Both the position numbers and the translations under genes were made by a program. A DNA stretch of 20,661 bases from Nitrospirota bacterium. Its GTDB lineage: Bacteria > Nitrospirota_A > Leptospirillia > Leptospirillales > Leptospirillaceae. Under the pieces are notes generated by a model that had not been told where the DNA came from, ran no database searches, and was given only the letters and a program-made list of their open reading frames with translations. Positions 8,648 through 16,465 of the stretch are shown piece by piece. Location: the NCBI GenBank assembly GCA_021838765.1, contig JAKCCY010000040.1, positions 1 to 20,661 on the forward strand, read 5' to 3'. The stretch's first letter is position 1, and every line of letters starts with the position of its first letter.

Positions 8648-10824
8648 GAACCGACTCTCCCGTCAAAAAGATTCGAGATTCCCTGAGCTTTCTGTCTTGC
8701 GACCGAAGCAAGTTCGGGACTTGTTGCCACCTTTGCCGCCCTGATGTACCAGCGATAGGCCCGACGGTTTTTCCCGTCGGCTTCATCGAGCTTCCCGATC
8801 TGGTACATGACCCACCCCCGTCTTGGATCCGTTGGCCCGTCTCTCAGAAATTTTTCCCATAGGGAAATGGCCTCTTTCGTCCGGTGAAGGGCAACCTCCA
8901 GTTGGCCGAAGCGGTACAGCAACGTCAGAAAGCTCTCCTGATCGGACCCTCCAGGCGCAAGGAGTACAAGCGCTTTTCTGGCACTGGTTTCAGCCTGGTC
9001 GAACTCGTTTTTTAAAAGGTGAATCCTGAAAAGCCTCGCCTGGGCCAGTCCCGCCCTGGGATCTGCCGAAAAATCTTTCACAAACGTTCTCAGCAGGGGA
9101 ATTTCCCGGTCCATATCCCCAAGCTTTCTGGCCACCTTTTCTTCCTCCAGAATCCACCCGGCCTCTTCTGCGTTTCCGGGGTGGATCAGGGCGATCAAAT
9201 CCTGGCCACGCTTCCATGCCTCAAGGGTGTCATCCGATTTCATGTCGAGAGAGATCAAGTCCTTGAGAGCCCCGCTCCTCGGAACGATTCCGCCATGCAT
9301 CAGGACCTGATGCAGCCATTTTCTCGCACCCGCATCATCCCGGATTCCTTCATGGGCCCGGGCAATTCTCAAAAAAACCTCCCCCTCCCGTGAAAACTCC
9401 TTGATCTCCATCAGCGTGGGGCGAGGGTCGAGAAGAACCGGACTGACAAGACTCCGGTAGGAATGAACCAGACGGAGAACCTTTCGGTCATCCGAAGGGC
9501 TGGTCATCTCCAAGATTTGCCGGGTAAGAACAGCAGACTCCAGTCCCAGAAGCCTCTTTCCGGAAGAACTTTGCGGATCAGCATCTATCTCCAGACGGTG
9601 GATGATCTTAAACGCCAGATCGTAGCGTCTCTGGGAAACCAGCAGGGGGACCATGATGCTTGCAGCATCAACACGCGAACGGCTTGTAACACCCGAACGC
9701 ACAATCTGTCCCGAATCCTCAATCAGACGGTCATCAAGGGATTTCTGGTGGGGAGGAAGCGACTTCAGCCGTCCACTGGGAGGGGATTCCCTCTCAAGTG
9801 ATTTCAGCTTGTCTTTGAGCAGCGTGATCCTTGAAAGGTCCGCCGCTTCCGTGTGAGGGTACGTTCTCATCACCTCCATGAGCCGTGCCTTGCGACTTTC
9901 CGGACGACCAAGTCTTCCCGATATTTCTGCCATCCGGTAGGACGCCATCGGAACATGAACCCCTCCTGGCTTCCGCCTCAAGTACTCCCGAAAAAGCTTG
10001 AAAGCCCTTCTCTCGTGTCCGATGCGGTCCGAATACAGGCCAAGGTCATAGAGCCTTTTTGGATGGGCGTATGCATAGTCGGGGGCAAGAGCAATCGCAG
10101 CCCTGTAATACTCTCCTGCGTCCGCCAACCGCCCAAGATCAAGGGAAACACCACCGGACTCATAGAGGTAATCGATTTTGTCAGTTTTCCTCACATCCGA
10201 TGCCGACTCAATATTTGCCCCCAACCGGGACAATACATCCATCGCCTTTCGTGGATTGCCCGAACGCCTCCAGCAGGAAGACAGCAGCAGCTCCTGAGGA
10301 ATGGCAAAAGGACCATCGGGGCTTTCCCGGAGACCCAGCTCAACCATTCCTCTCGCTTCAGGGTATAGCCCTTGAGAAAACAACAGGCGGGCTATGGCAT
10401 AAGTAGCCTCGTCCCTCAACGGTCCGGGGGGAAGGTCTGTCCGGGCCATCCACAAATCCTCCGAAGCTTCCCTCACAAGCAATTTGCTGGTGTCACTTTC
10501 ATGACGGATATTGAGGTTTTTTTTGACCAGCATCTCTCCCATCAAAAGGGCAGCCTGCGGAATAAGGATAGAGCCCGGATGCTCCCTCCTGAGCTTTTCA
10601 AAAATCTCCCTGGCATCAGAGGTCGAACCATTTGACTCCTTCACTTTTTGAAGTTCCAGGAAGAGGGAGTGATCCCCGGAGGAGGGGATCCGGTCTGAAG
10701 CCCCGGAAGCAGGCAGGGCAATCTCCGGCGATTCGGCGGACAGAAGGCTCCCGGGACATAAAAGAACAATGATCCCCAGGATAAAAACACTGCGAACGAG
10801 ACGTCCGGACCATCGAAACGGCAC
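8644..10824 (-). CDS. Exported TPR-repeat protein upstream of the flagellar kinase
   Basis: This protein of about 726 residues has an N-terminal signal peptide (arginine-containing n-region, hydrophobic core VFILGIIVLL, likely cleavage after SLLSA) followed by helical tetratricopeptide-like repeats. Examples are the segments around ADAGEYYRAAIALAPDYAYAH, the LFREYLRRKPGG block and the C-terminal region with MYQIGKLDEADGKNRRAYRWYIRAA. No enzyme motif or second membrane segment was seen, so it is probably a periplasmic scaffold. I chose the GTG with GAGGAG six bases upstream. An in-frame ATG six codons earlier (position 10842) has no ribosome binding site, and using it would weaken the signal peptide. 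It is the first gene of the sigma-54 operon and its stop overlaps the kinase ATG. A role in motility signalling or assembly is inferred from position only; no named family is recognised. Confidence 0.8.
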   Translation of the reverse strand: MPFRWSGRLVRSVFILGIIVLLCPGSLLSAESPEIALPASGASDRIPSSGDHSLFLELQKVKESNGSTSDAREIFEKLRREHPGSILIPQAALLMGEMLVKKNLNIRHESDTSKLLVREASEDLWMARTDLPPGPLRDEATYAIARLLFSQGLYPEARGMVELGLRESPDGPFAIPQELLLSSCWRRSGNPRKAMDVLSRLGANIESASDVRKTDKIDYLYESGGVSLDLGRLADAGEYYRAAIALAPDYAYAHPKRLYDLGLYSDRIGHERRAFKLFREYLRRKPGGVHVPMASYRMAEISGRLGRPESRKARLMEVMRTYPHTEAADLSRITLLKDKLKSLERESPPSGRLKSLPPHQKSLDDRLIEDSGQIVRSGVTSRSRVDAASIMVPLLVSQRRYDLAFKIIHRLEIDADPQSSSGKRLLGLESAVLTRQILEMTSPSDDRKVLRLVHSYRSLVSPVLLDPRPTLMEIKEFSREGEVFLRIARAHEGIRDDAGARKWLHQVLMHGGIVPRSGALKDLISLDMKSDDTLEAWKRGQDLIALIHPGNAEEAGWILEEEKVARKLGDMDREIPLLRTFVKDFSADPRAGLAQARLFRIHLLKNEFDQAETSARKALVLLAPGGSDQESFLTLLYRFGQLEVALHRTKEAISLWEKFLRDGPTDPRRGWVMYQIGKLDEADGKNRRAYRWYIRAAKVATSPELASVARQKAQGISNLFDGRVGS

Positions 10825-10922
10825 GATTGGCTCCTCATTCATGAATGGGCAGGGATATCGTCAAAAGAATCCCGGATTTCGTTCTCGACATCAGGGACCC
10901 TGTTTATACTCAAACCTGTCAA

Positions 10923-10937
10923 GCAATATTCATGCCG
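10923..10937 (-). promoter_or_regulatory. Sigma-54 promoter of the TPR/kinase/regulator operon
   Basis: The minus strand reads CGGCAT-GAATA-TTGC, matching TGGCAC-N5-TTGC with the invariant GG and GC at the exact distance. Initiation would fall near 10911, about 87 bases before the preferred GTG start. A small palindrome CAGGGTCCCTG (10892-10902) lies just downstream of the predicted start. The probable activator is the sensor-less sigma-54 activator encoded immediately upstream. Confidence 0.75.
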
Positions 10938-10989
10938 AAGAAGAAAAGGAAGGGAAAATCAGTGGGGAGGACCAGGCAGGATAATGTCG

Positions 10990-12069
10990 CTAGCCGTCCG
11001 TCTCGGAAAAATCCTGGGGAATCCCCGGACGAAGACGTTTCAGTTTTTCAATAAGGGTGGTCCTGTTCATTCCCAGAAATTCAGAAGCCTTGGTCTTGTT
11101 CCCTCCAAATCTCTCAAGGGCTTTCCGGATCAGGTCCCGCTCAATCTCTGCAAGCATGTTGGAAAGGTCGATATGCTCAACAGTACTGGAGATGATTTCT
11201 CCAAAGGCACTGGCCATATCTCCTCCCGAAGAAACGGGAGGAAGAATCCCACCCTTGAAATCTTCAGGCAGAACAGAAGGATCATCAATGGGCTCATCGA
11301 TAAAGGGCGCAACCTGGGAAAACTTTTCAGGAAGGTCTTCCGGATGAACCATCTCTCCGGACTTCAGGACCAGGAATCGCTCCACCAGGTTTTCGAGTTC
11401 CCGGATATTGCCAGGCCATGGATACCGGCGAAAAATATCCATGACCGGAAGTGAAAATCGAACGGGCTCTCCTCGCTCTTCCTTCACCCACCTGCTGACA
11501 AAGTAGTCAACCAGAAGAGGGATGTCCTCTGTCCTTTGTCGAAGCGGCGGGATCTCAACCGGGATCACTGAAATCCTGTAAAAGAGATCCTCGCGGAACT
11601 GACCGGTTGAGACCATTTGCTCAAGATTTCTGTGTGTTGCCGCAAGAATCCGGATATCCGCCTTTCTCTGAATCGCGGAACCGACCCGTTCATAAGTTCT
11701 CTCCTGAAGAACCCTTAGAAGCTTCACCTGCAGGGAAAGGGGCAATTCCCCGATTTCATCGAGAAAGAGGGTCCCCCCCTCAGCCAGTTCAAAGCGCCCC
11801 GGACGTTGGGAAAGGGCTCCGGTAAAAGAACCTTTTTCGTGACCAAAAAGCTCGCTTTCAATAAGTCCCTCCGGAATCGCCCCGCAATTGACCGGAATGA
11901 AGGGGTGTCCGTGTCGTGGACTCATGTCATGGAGCATCCTGGCAACACGCTCTTTCCCCGTCCCGCTTTCTCCTGTGATCAGAAGTGTCGAGTTGCTCCG
12001 GGCAACACGCGCCAGAAGCTCCTGTAGTTTTTTGAGAGAAGCTGCCTGTCCGATGAATTCAGCCGTCAT
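10990..12069 (-). CDS. Sigma-54 activator without sensory domain (FlrA-like position)
   Basis: The 359-residue activator starts directly with the AAA+ domain: Walker A GESGTGKE (33-40), sigma-54 loop GSFTGA (80-85, a serine variant of GAFTGA), Walker B LFLDEIGE (101-108), REDLFYRI (159-166) and the WPGNIRELENLVERF sensor-II region (218-232). After a Pro/Asp-rich linker (about 245-300) comes a Fis-type helix-turn-helix (about 305-346). There is no receiver or FleQ-like N-terminal domain, so activity is presumably set by expression level, by an unseen partner as in PspF, or by the linker. Context (the next promoter downstream is sigma-54 and drives the flagellar kinase operon) suggests the top of the flagellar cascade. 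Its ATG overlaps the queG stop. Confidence 0.88.
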   Translation of the reverse strand: MTAEFIGQAASLKKLQELLARVARSNSTLLITGESGTGKERVARMLHDMSPRHGHPFIPVNCGAIPEGLIESELFGHEKGSFTGALSQRPGRFELAEGGTLFLDEIGELPLSLQVKLLRVLQERTYERVGSAIQRKADIRILAATHRNLEQMVSTGQFREDLFYRISVIPVEIPPLRQRTEDIPLLVDYFVSRWVKEERGEPVRFSLPVMDIFRRYPWPGNIRELENLVERFLVLKSGEMVHPEDLPEKFSQVAPFIDEPIDDPSVLPEDFKGGILPPVSSGGDMASAFGEIISSTVEHIDLSNMLAEIERDLIRKALERFGGNKTKASEFLGMNRTTLIEKLKRLRPGIPQDFSETDG

Positions 12070-13019
12070 AAGCCTTCCTGATTCATTTTTGGAAAATTGT
12101 TCGCGTTTGGTCCCTTAATTTCCTCATACCGCTTCCAAAGAGCCGCAACACCAACCCTCTCGAGAGAGGGATTTTCCTTTGCCAACCTTATAAGATCCGA
12201 TGGGGAAGTGACAATCGTTTCCCCTCCGGAAAAAGCTCCCGCAGATCCATTGTACGGGCATACTTCCTGGCAGATATCACATCCAAAAATCCAGTTATTG
12301 GGCACATCCGCCGGAATCTTTCCGGGAGTTTCCGACTTTGGAGACTCGATCGTAAGATACGAAAGACATTTTCTCGCATCAAGACGAAACGGGCCTGAAA
12401 AAGCTTGGGTCGGACAACTGTCCAGACAGAGGGTACAAGAACCACAGGGCATGAAGTCGTCAAGAGGGGGTCTCCAGGAAAGAAATGGAGTTTTCATCAG
12501 CATGACTCCGATGGTGAATCGGGTCCCCATCTTCCGGTGAATCAACAGCGTATGACGGCCAATGCGCCCCAGACCTGCCGATTGAGCCAGTGATTTCTCG
12601 AGGATTGCCCCATGATCCGGCTTGATCAGGGGCTTTTCTCCCCGATCAAGAAACGGAGCAATCTCACTGAGAACAGCCTTGAATCTCTCCGTAAAAACAC
12701 GGTGGTAATCCCTGCCGACTGCATATCTGGCAATACGAACCTTAACGCCCGACTGTTCCGGATCGGGAAGTCTTGCATCCGAAGGCAAAAGCCCCAGGAT
12801 CGCGGTCCGGTACCCCGGATACCCGTCAGAGATGGAACGGCGGCGATAGGGATTCCTTTCAAGGAAAGACATTGTCCCATGGTCTCCCCGACGGAGCCAT
12901 TCCAGGAAAAAAGGAAAGTCTTTGGACTGCTCCGGATCCAGAAGAATGGAAAAATCCGTAAATCTTGATGAAAGAGCCCGTACAAGCGGGCCCGGATCTC
13001 TTGGAGACGCAGAGTCCAC
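12066..13019 (-). CDS. queG: Epoxyqueuosine reductase QueG
   Basis: QueG is the cobalamin- and iron-sulfur-dependent enzyme that reduces epoxyqueuosine to queuosine in the wobble position of GUN-anticodon tRNAs. The 317-residue sequence has the family GRDYH region (103-107), an aspartate (D135) aligned with the catalytic acid, and AGLGRIGRHT (148-157; the family usually has W and K where this has R). The two [4Fe-4S] sites are built from C192/C195/C198/C202, C219 and C247/C250/C254 (motifs CGSCTLCLDSCP and CDICQEVCPYN). It ends about 60 residues sooner than E. coli QueG, so the C-terminal HEAT-like part is missing or very short. The start is GTG, 11 bases after the HDOD gene, with no clear ribosome binding site. 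Confidence 0.92.
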   Translation of the reverse strand: MDSASPRDPGPLVRALSSRFTDFSILLDPEQSKDFPFFLEWLRRGDHGTMSFLERNPYRRRSISDGYPGYRTAILGLLPSDARLPDPEQSGVKVRIARYAVGRDYHRVFTERFKAVLSEIAPFLDRGEKPLIKPDHGAILEKSLAQSAGLGRIGRHTLLIHRKMGTRFTIGVMLMKTPFLSWRPPLDDFMPCGSCTLCLDSCPTQAFSGPFRLDARKCLSYLTIESPKSETPGKIPADVPNNWIFGCDICQEVCPYNGSAGAFSGGETIVTSPSDLIRLAKENPSLERVGVAALWKRYEEIKGPNANNFPKMNQEGL

Positions 13020-13030
13020 GGCAAGATCCG

Positions 13031-13906
13031 TCAGAAGATTTCTCTGCTGGCTGTTTCAAGCATGTCCCGATCACTGATAACACCCTGAATCACCGGGATG
13101 ATCTCGTCACCAGGAATCTCCAGGATATCGAGAAAGTCTCCCAGGGGGGCATCAAGATAAGGGAAATCCGCATGAGCAATGCCAAGCCCGCGACAGATGG
13201 TATCGGACAATCCGATCAGGGCAGCGGATCTCCTCGATGAGGAAGGACACTTATCAGGCTGATGGTGCCATCGAATCGAATCCCTGATAATCTCCGGGAA
13301 CTTCCACTGGGTCAAAAGCCGCCCGCCAAGCTGGTCGTGGCTCAAGCCGAACTCCTCCAGCTCCCAGTCGGAATCCTTGCCCGTTCTGGGACCGGTCTTC
13401 CAGATATTCTCCATTCTCTGGGGCTTGAAGATCAGAAAAGGAAGCTTGCCGATATCATGCAAAAGCCCGGCAAGAGCGGCCTCATCAGAGGTCATCACAT
13501 CCTTGGTCCGGTTTGCCAGTGTTTTTGCAACTCTGGAAACGCCCAGAGAGTGTTTCCAGAGCTCAAAGACACCAGGCTGGTGCTTGACCCTGTCAAAAAG
13601 GGATGTTGTCAGAAGGATCCCCCGAACGGTTACAAGTCCAAGACGGACCAGAGCTCCGCGGATACTCGAGACTTTTTCGGAAAACGGGTAGAAGGGAGAG
13701 TTTGCAACTGTCATCAGACGGGATGCCAGACCGGGATCTTCTCCGATCAACCCGCCGATGACGGAAATGGATACATTGGGATCATCTATGATGGTGAACA
13801 GTTTGTTCGACAATGGAGAAATGGCTGGCAGAATAGAAAGTGTTTCCAGAAAAGTCTGAAATGAAGGGTTATTCGCCGGCTCAAGAACAATGTTTTTATC
13901 TTTCAT
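13031..13906 (-). CDS. HDOD-domain signalling protein
   Basis: This 291-residue protein is almost entirely one HDOD (HD-related output) domain. Typical landmarks are ILPAISPLSNKLFTIIDDP (25-43), IGEDPGLASRLMTVANSPFY (54-73), LLHDIGKLP (148-156), GLSHDQLGGRLLTQWKFPE (187-205) and IRWHH (211-215). HDOD proteins are thought to be non-catalytic signalling modules in motility, chemotaxis or stress; this one keeps an HD pair at 150-151, so weak metal binding cannot be excluded. I chose the ATG that overlaps the preceding gene by 11 bases; an upstream TTG would force a 71-base overlap. It has no receiver or effector domain of its own. Its place just before queG and a flagellar activator hints at motility control (inference). 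Confidence 0.87.
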   Translation of the reverse strand: MKDKNIVLEPANNPSFQTFLETLSILPAISPLSNKLFTIIDDPNVSISVIGGLIGEDPGLASRLMTVANSPFYPFSEKVSSIRGALVRLGLVTVRGILLTTSLFDRVKHQPGVFELWKHSLGVSRVAKTLANRTKDVMTSDEAALAGLLHDIGKLPFLIFKPQRMENIWKTGPRTGKDSDWELEEFGLSHDQLGGRLLTQWKFPEIIRDSIRWHHQPDKCPSSSRRSAALIGLSDTICRGLGIAHADFPYLDAPLGDFLDILEIPGDEIIPVIQGVISDRDMLETASREIF

Positions 13907-14258
13907 CGCAAAGAGGCTCCCCTGAGGGCAACCGGATATTTTTGGAAAGTTCAAAAGCAGTTGCAAACAGCTTGAGAGAATCCATCCGGCGCTGATCCTT
14001 CTTCAGATAGCGGTGCCTTTCACAGAGTGCGGCAATTTCCTCCCGGAGCTCGGCCAGAAGTTCATCGGACTCTTTTTCCTTCCATACCCGGGTGACTACG
14101 GACAAGACCCCCCTCGCACCGAGCGTTTTTTTCAGGGAACCATTAACCGTCTGGGGAGCTTTCAGCAAAACCCTGCCAGAAGAATCGAGGACATCCTCCG
14201 CTATTTCCATCCCGTCAACAAGCTTCTCGCAATTCACCCGAACGTTAATCCACACCAC
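13896..14258 (-). CDS. Small protein with HD-GYP-associated N-terminal-type motif
   Basis: The product has about 120 residues. The first 60 show the pattern LVDGMEIAEDVLDSSGRVLL followed by a lysine-rich turn and LGARGV, which closely resembles the short domain that precedes HD-GYP phosphodiesterase domains. Here it stands alone, followed by a charged helix (EKESDELLAELREEIAALCERHRYL in two parts). No HD-GYP domain follows; the next gene instead encodes an HDOD protein, so the two may act as separate halves of one signalling unit. The start is uncertain. The GTG chosen has TTGGAG five bases upstream, while a TTG 51 bases earlier (position 14309) almost abuts the previous stop but lacks a site. 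Function unknown. Confidence 0.65.
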   Translation of the reverse strand: MVWINVRVNCEKLVDGMEIAEDVLDSSGRVLLKAPQTVNGSLKKTLGARGVLSVVTRVWKEKESDELLAELREEIAALCERHRYLKKDQRRMDSLKLFATAFELSKNIRLPSGEPLCDER

Positions 14259-14312
14259 GACTGCTCCAATCCCCCGGATCCGAACATCGGACGGGCGCAA
14301 TTCTTTCAATGA

Positions 14313-14939
14313 TCATCCAGCGGCCAGGAGCACACCGTTCCGGAAGACTAACACGTTCCCGCCAATGTACCATGATACAAATCGATCCTGAACCACTCCC
14401 GGAGACACCCCGTCGACCAGGAGGGATCCCTGATAGAGGAAACACTGTCTCCCGACCTTCATGGCCCCGCCAAGAATTTTTTGCGGTCCGGCCATCAGGT
14501 CACCACAAACAGGCTCCAGAAAACAGGTTCCCCTGCCATCAATGGATTCTTCATGTTTCCCCTGAAGGGATGTTTCAAGTCCCAGATTGCTGACAAAGCG
14601 TCCAAGAAAAAGATGGAGCATTTCGTACAGGTCCACAAGGGCCATCCGGGGACGAACTGACAGCAAGAGGGAGAAGCAGACATCCTCCCCGTGAAGGACC
14701 GCGCCCCCCCCCGTGGGGCGAACAACACAGTCATCGCTTGACACCCCCCAGGATGAAGGAGGCGATCCGCGGTATGTCCGTCCGACGGTCACCTGGCCCG
14801 ACCTGATCCGGTAGACCCTCAGCAGGGAAAAAACAGCAGAATTCCCTGATTTTTCTGCCACCTTTGCCAAAAGGGATGTATCCATCCCCATCTGCTCCGA
14901 TGCTCCCCGAACGAGGTCTGAAAAAAGGGGAACCACCAT
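14313..14939 (-). CDS. LipM-like octanoyltransferase / lipoate-protein ligase family
   Basis: The product has about 208 residues of the BPL/LplA/LipB superfamily. It carries the substrate-binding motif RPTGGGAVLHGED (74-86) and an acceptor/catalytic stretch CFLEPVCGDLMAGPQKILGG with a lysine (about K154) and a cysteine (about C139) placed like the nucleophile of Bacillus LipM in its CFxxPxxxx(L/D)...KxxGSA segment. It has no ATP-dependent ligase C-terminal domain. It probably moves octanoyl groups from acyl carrier protein to GcvH, after which LipA, encoded in the same cluster, inserts sulfur. LplA-type salvage is the alternative. The ATG is chosen 14 bases after gcvPB; a TTG overlapping the gcvPB stop is also possible. 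Confidence 0.82.
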   Translation of the reverse strand: MVVPLFSDLVRGASEQMGMDTSLLAKVAEKSGNSAVFSLLRVYRIRSGQVTVGRTYRGSPPSSWGVSSDDCVVRPTGGGAVLHGEDVCFSLLLSVRPRMALVDLYEMLHLFLGRFVSNLGLETSLQGKHEESIDGRGTCFLEPVCGDLMAGPQKILGGAMKVGRQCFLYQGSLLVDGVSPGVVQDRFVSWYIGGNVLVFRNGVLLAAG

Positions 14940-14953
14940 TGCCCCGGACAATA

Positions 14954-16465
14954 TCAATGTTTCCGGAGAATGGAGCCGGGAACAGTGACCTCTTTCAAAA
15001 CCGGATCCCTTGCCGCCAGAACCTCATCCGGCCTTGAAACCGGAGTCCTTTTTGGAGCAGAAAGAAGTTCCTCCGGATGAGCGGCCGCCCGTTCCACAAT
15101 CCTTGAGAAGTCGTCAGCAAACCCATCCAGCATCGCCTTGCTCTCACATTCCGTCGGTTCGATCATCAAGGCCTCGGGAACAATCAGCGGAAAGTGAATC
15201 GTCGGTGCATAATATCCCGCATCGAGCAACCCCTTCGCAAGATCTCCCGCATGAACCCCAAAAGCAGCAAGAGGCTTGGCAGAAAGGACAAATTCATGGG
15301 CACACAGTCCCGGCCCCTCTCCAGGCAATACTCCCTCGAGACGCTTTTTCAGATAGTTGGCATTCAGCAGCGCATACAATGCCACCTTCGGCAGTCCTTC
15401 CCTTCCGAGAAGAAGAACGTAGGAAAGTGCTCGCAGCAACACTCCCGTCGACCCCAGAAACGAACGGACCGGACCGATGGAGCGCGGGTCAGGATGGCTC
15501 TTAAAAGAATATCCTTTGTCGGTCTTTTCAATGACCGGTGTCGGAAGGTAGGGAGCAAGGTGTGACTTGACCCCCACAGGACCGGAACCTGGGCCACCGC
15601 CTCCATGAGGCGTCGCCAATGTCTTGTGGGTATTGATATGAACGATGTCAAAGCCTAGGTCACCTGGTTTCAGGACACCGAGGAAAGCATTCATGTTGGC
15701 GCCATCCATGTAGACCAGGGCACCGGCATTGTGAACAAGCCGCACCACTTCGGAAAGCTCCTCCTCAAACAGTCCCAGCGTGCTCGGCGCCGTTATCATG
15801 ACCATGGCGGTTTCTTGCGAAAGAGCCTTTTCCAGAGCCAGCGTATCAATATGGCCGGAGGGCTTTGAAGCAATTGAGCGGACAACCATTCCACCCATGG
15901 ACGCGCTGGCAGGATTGGTTCCATGAGCGGAGTCCGGAACCAGAATCACCTTTCTTGAGGTTTCACCCCTGTCCTCAAAGTATTTTCTGGCAATCAGGAT
16001 TCCTGTCAGTTCACCGTGAGCACCCGCAGCAGGTGCCAGGGTAACAGCATCCATTCCCAACAGGGACTGCAAAAGATCCGACAATGTCCCCATCGCTTCA
16101 AGGAGCCCCTCCATTCCTTCCGGATCGGTCCTGGGATGAAGGTCGGCAAATCCGGGAAGTGAAGCGACCTTGTCCGACACTTTGGGATTGTACTTCATCG
16201 TGCAGGATCCCAACGGGATAAAGTGTGTGTCCACACCCCGGGAAAGGTGGGAAAGGTTCGTAAAGTGCCTGACCACCTCGAGCTCGGAAAGTTCAGGCAG
16301 ATTGAGAGCACCCTCTCTCATCGAAACATCGGGAATTCCAAAGACGGCAGAACCGGAAACATCGGGAGGGAAAACACCTCTCGCTCCGGGCCGGGAGATT
16401 TCCCATAAAGTTGGATGCATGTCGGGCCTTGAAGCCCCCTCTTGCTTTTCATCCCTGATTGTCAT
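14954..16465 (-). CDS. gcvPB: Glycine dehydrogenase (decarboxylating) subunit 2
   Basis: This is the PLP-binding half of the P protein of the glycine cleavage system; with GcvPA it decarboxylates glycine and passes the aminomethyl group to lipoyl-GcvH. It has 503 residues, near the family size. The PLP lysine is K281 in the motif INTHKTLATPHGGGGPGSGP (277-296). Other landmarks are FIPLGSCTMKYNPK (82-95), TLAPAAGAHGE (142-152), DSAHGTNPASA (178-188) and YMDGANMNAFLG (252-263). The ATG overlaps the gcvPA stop as ATGA, fitting one-to-one heterodimer synthesis. Confidence 0.97.
   Translation of the reverse strand: MTIRDEKQEGASRPDMHPTLWEISRPGARGVFPPDVSGSAVFGIPDVSMREGALNLPELSELEVVRHFTNLSHLSRGVDTHFIPLGSCTMKYNPKVSDKVASLPGFADLHPRTDPEGMEGLLEAMGTLSDLLQSLLGMDAVTLAPAAGAHGELTGILIARKYFEDRGETSRKVILVPDSAHGTNPASASMGGMVVRSIASKPSGHIDTLALEKALSQETAMVMITAPSTLGLFEEELSEVVRLVHNAGALVYMDGANMNAFLGVLKPGDLGFDIVHINTHKTLATPHGGGGPGSGPVGVKSHLAPYLPTPVIEKTDKGYSFKSHPDPRSIGPVRSFLGSTGVLLRALSYVLLLGREGLPKVALYALLNANYLKKRLEGVLPGEGPGLCAHEFVLSAKPLAAFGVHAGDLAKGLLDAGYYAPTIHFPLIVPEALMIEPTECESKAMLDGFADDFSRIVERAAAHPEELLSAPKRTPVSRPDEVLAARDPVLKEVTVPGSILRKH

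Noticed and set aside
10903..10926. Sigma-70 promoter TTGACA with TATAAA before the TPR gene
   Set aside because: The two hexamers are only eight bases apart, which cannot work as a sigma-70 promoter; the sigma-54 match fits properly.
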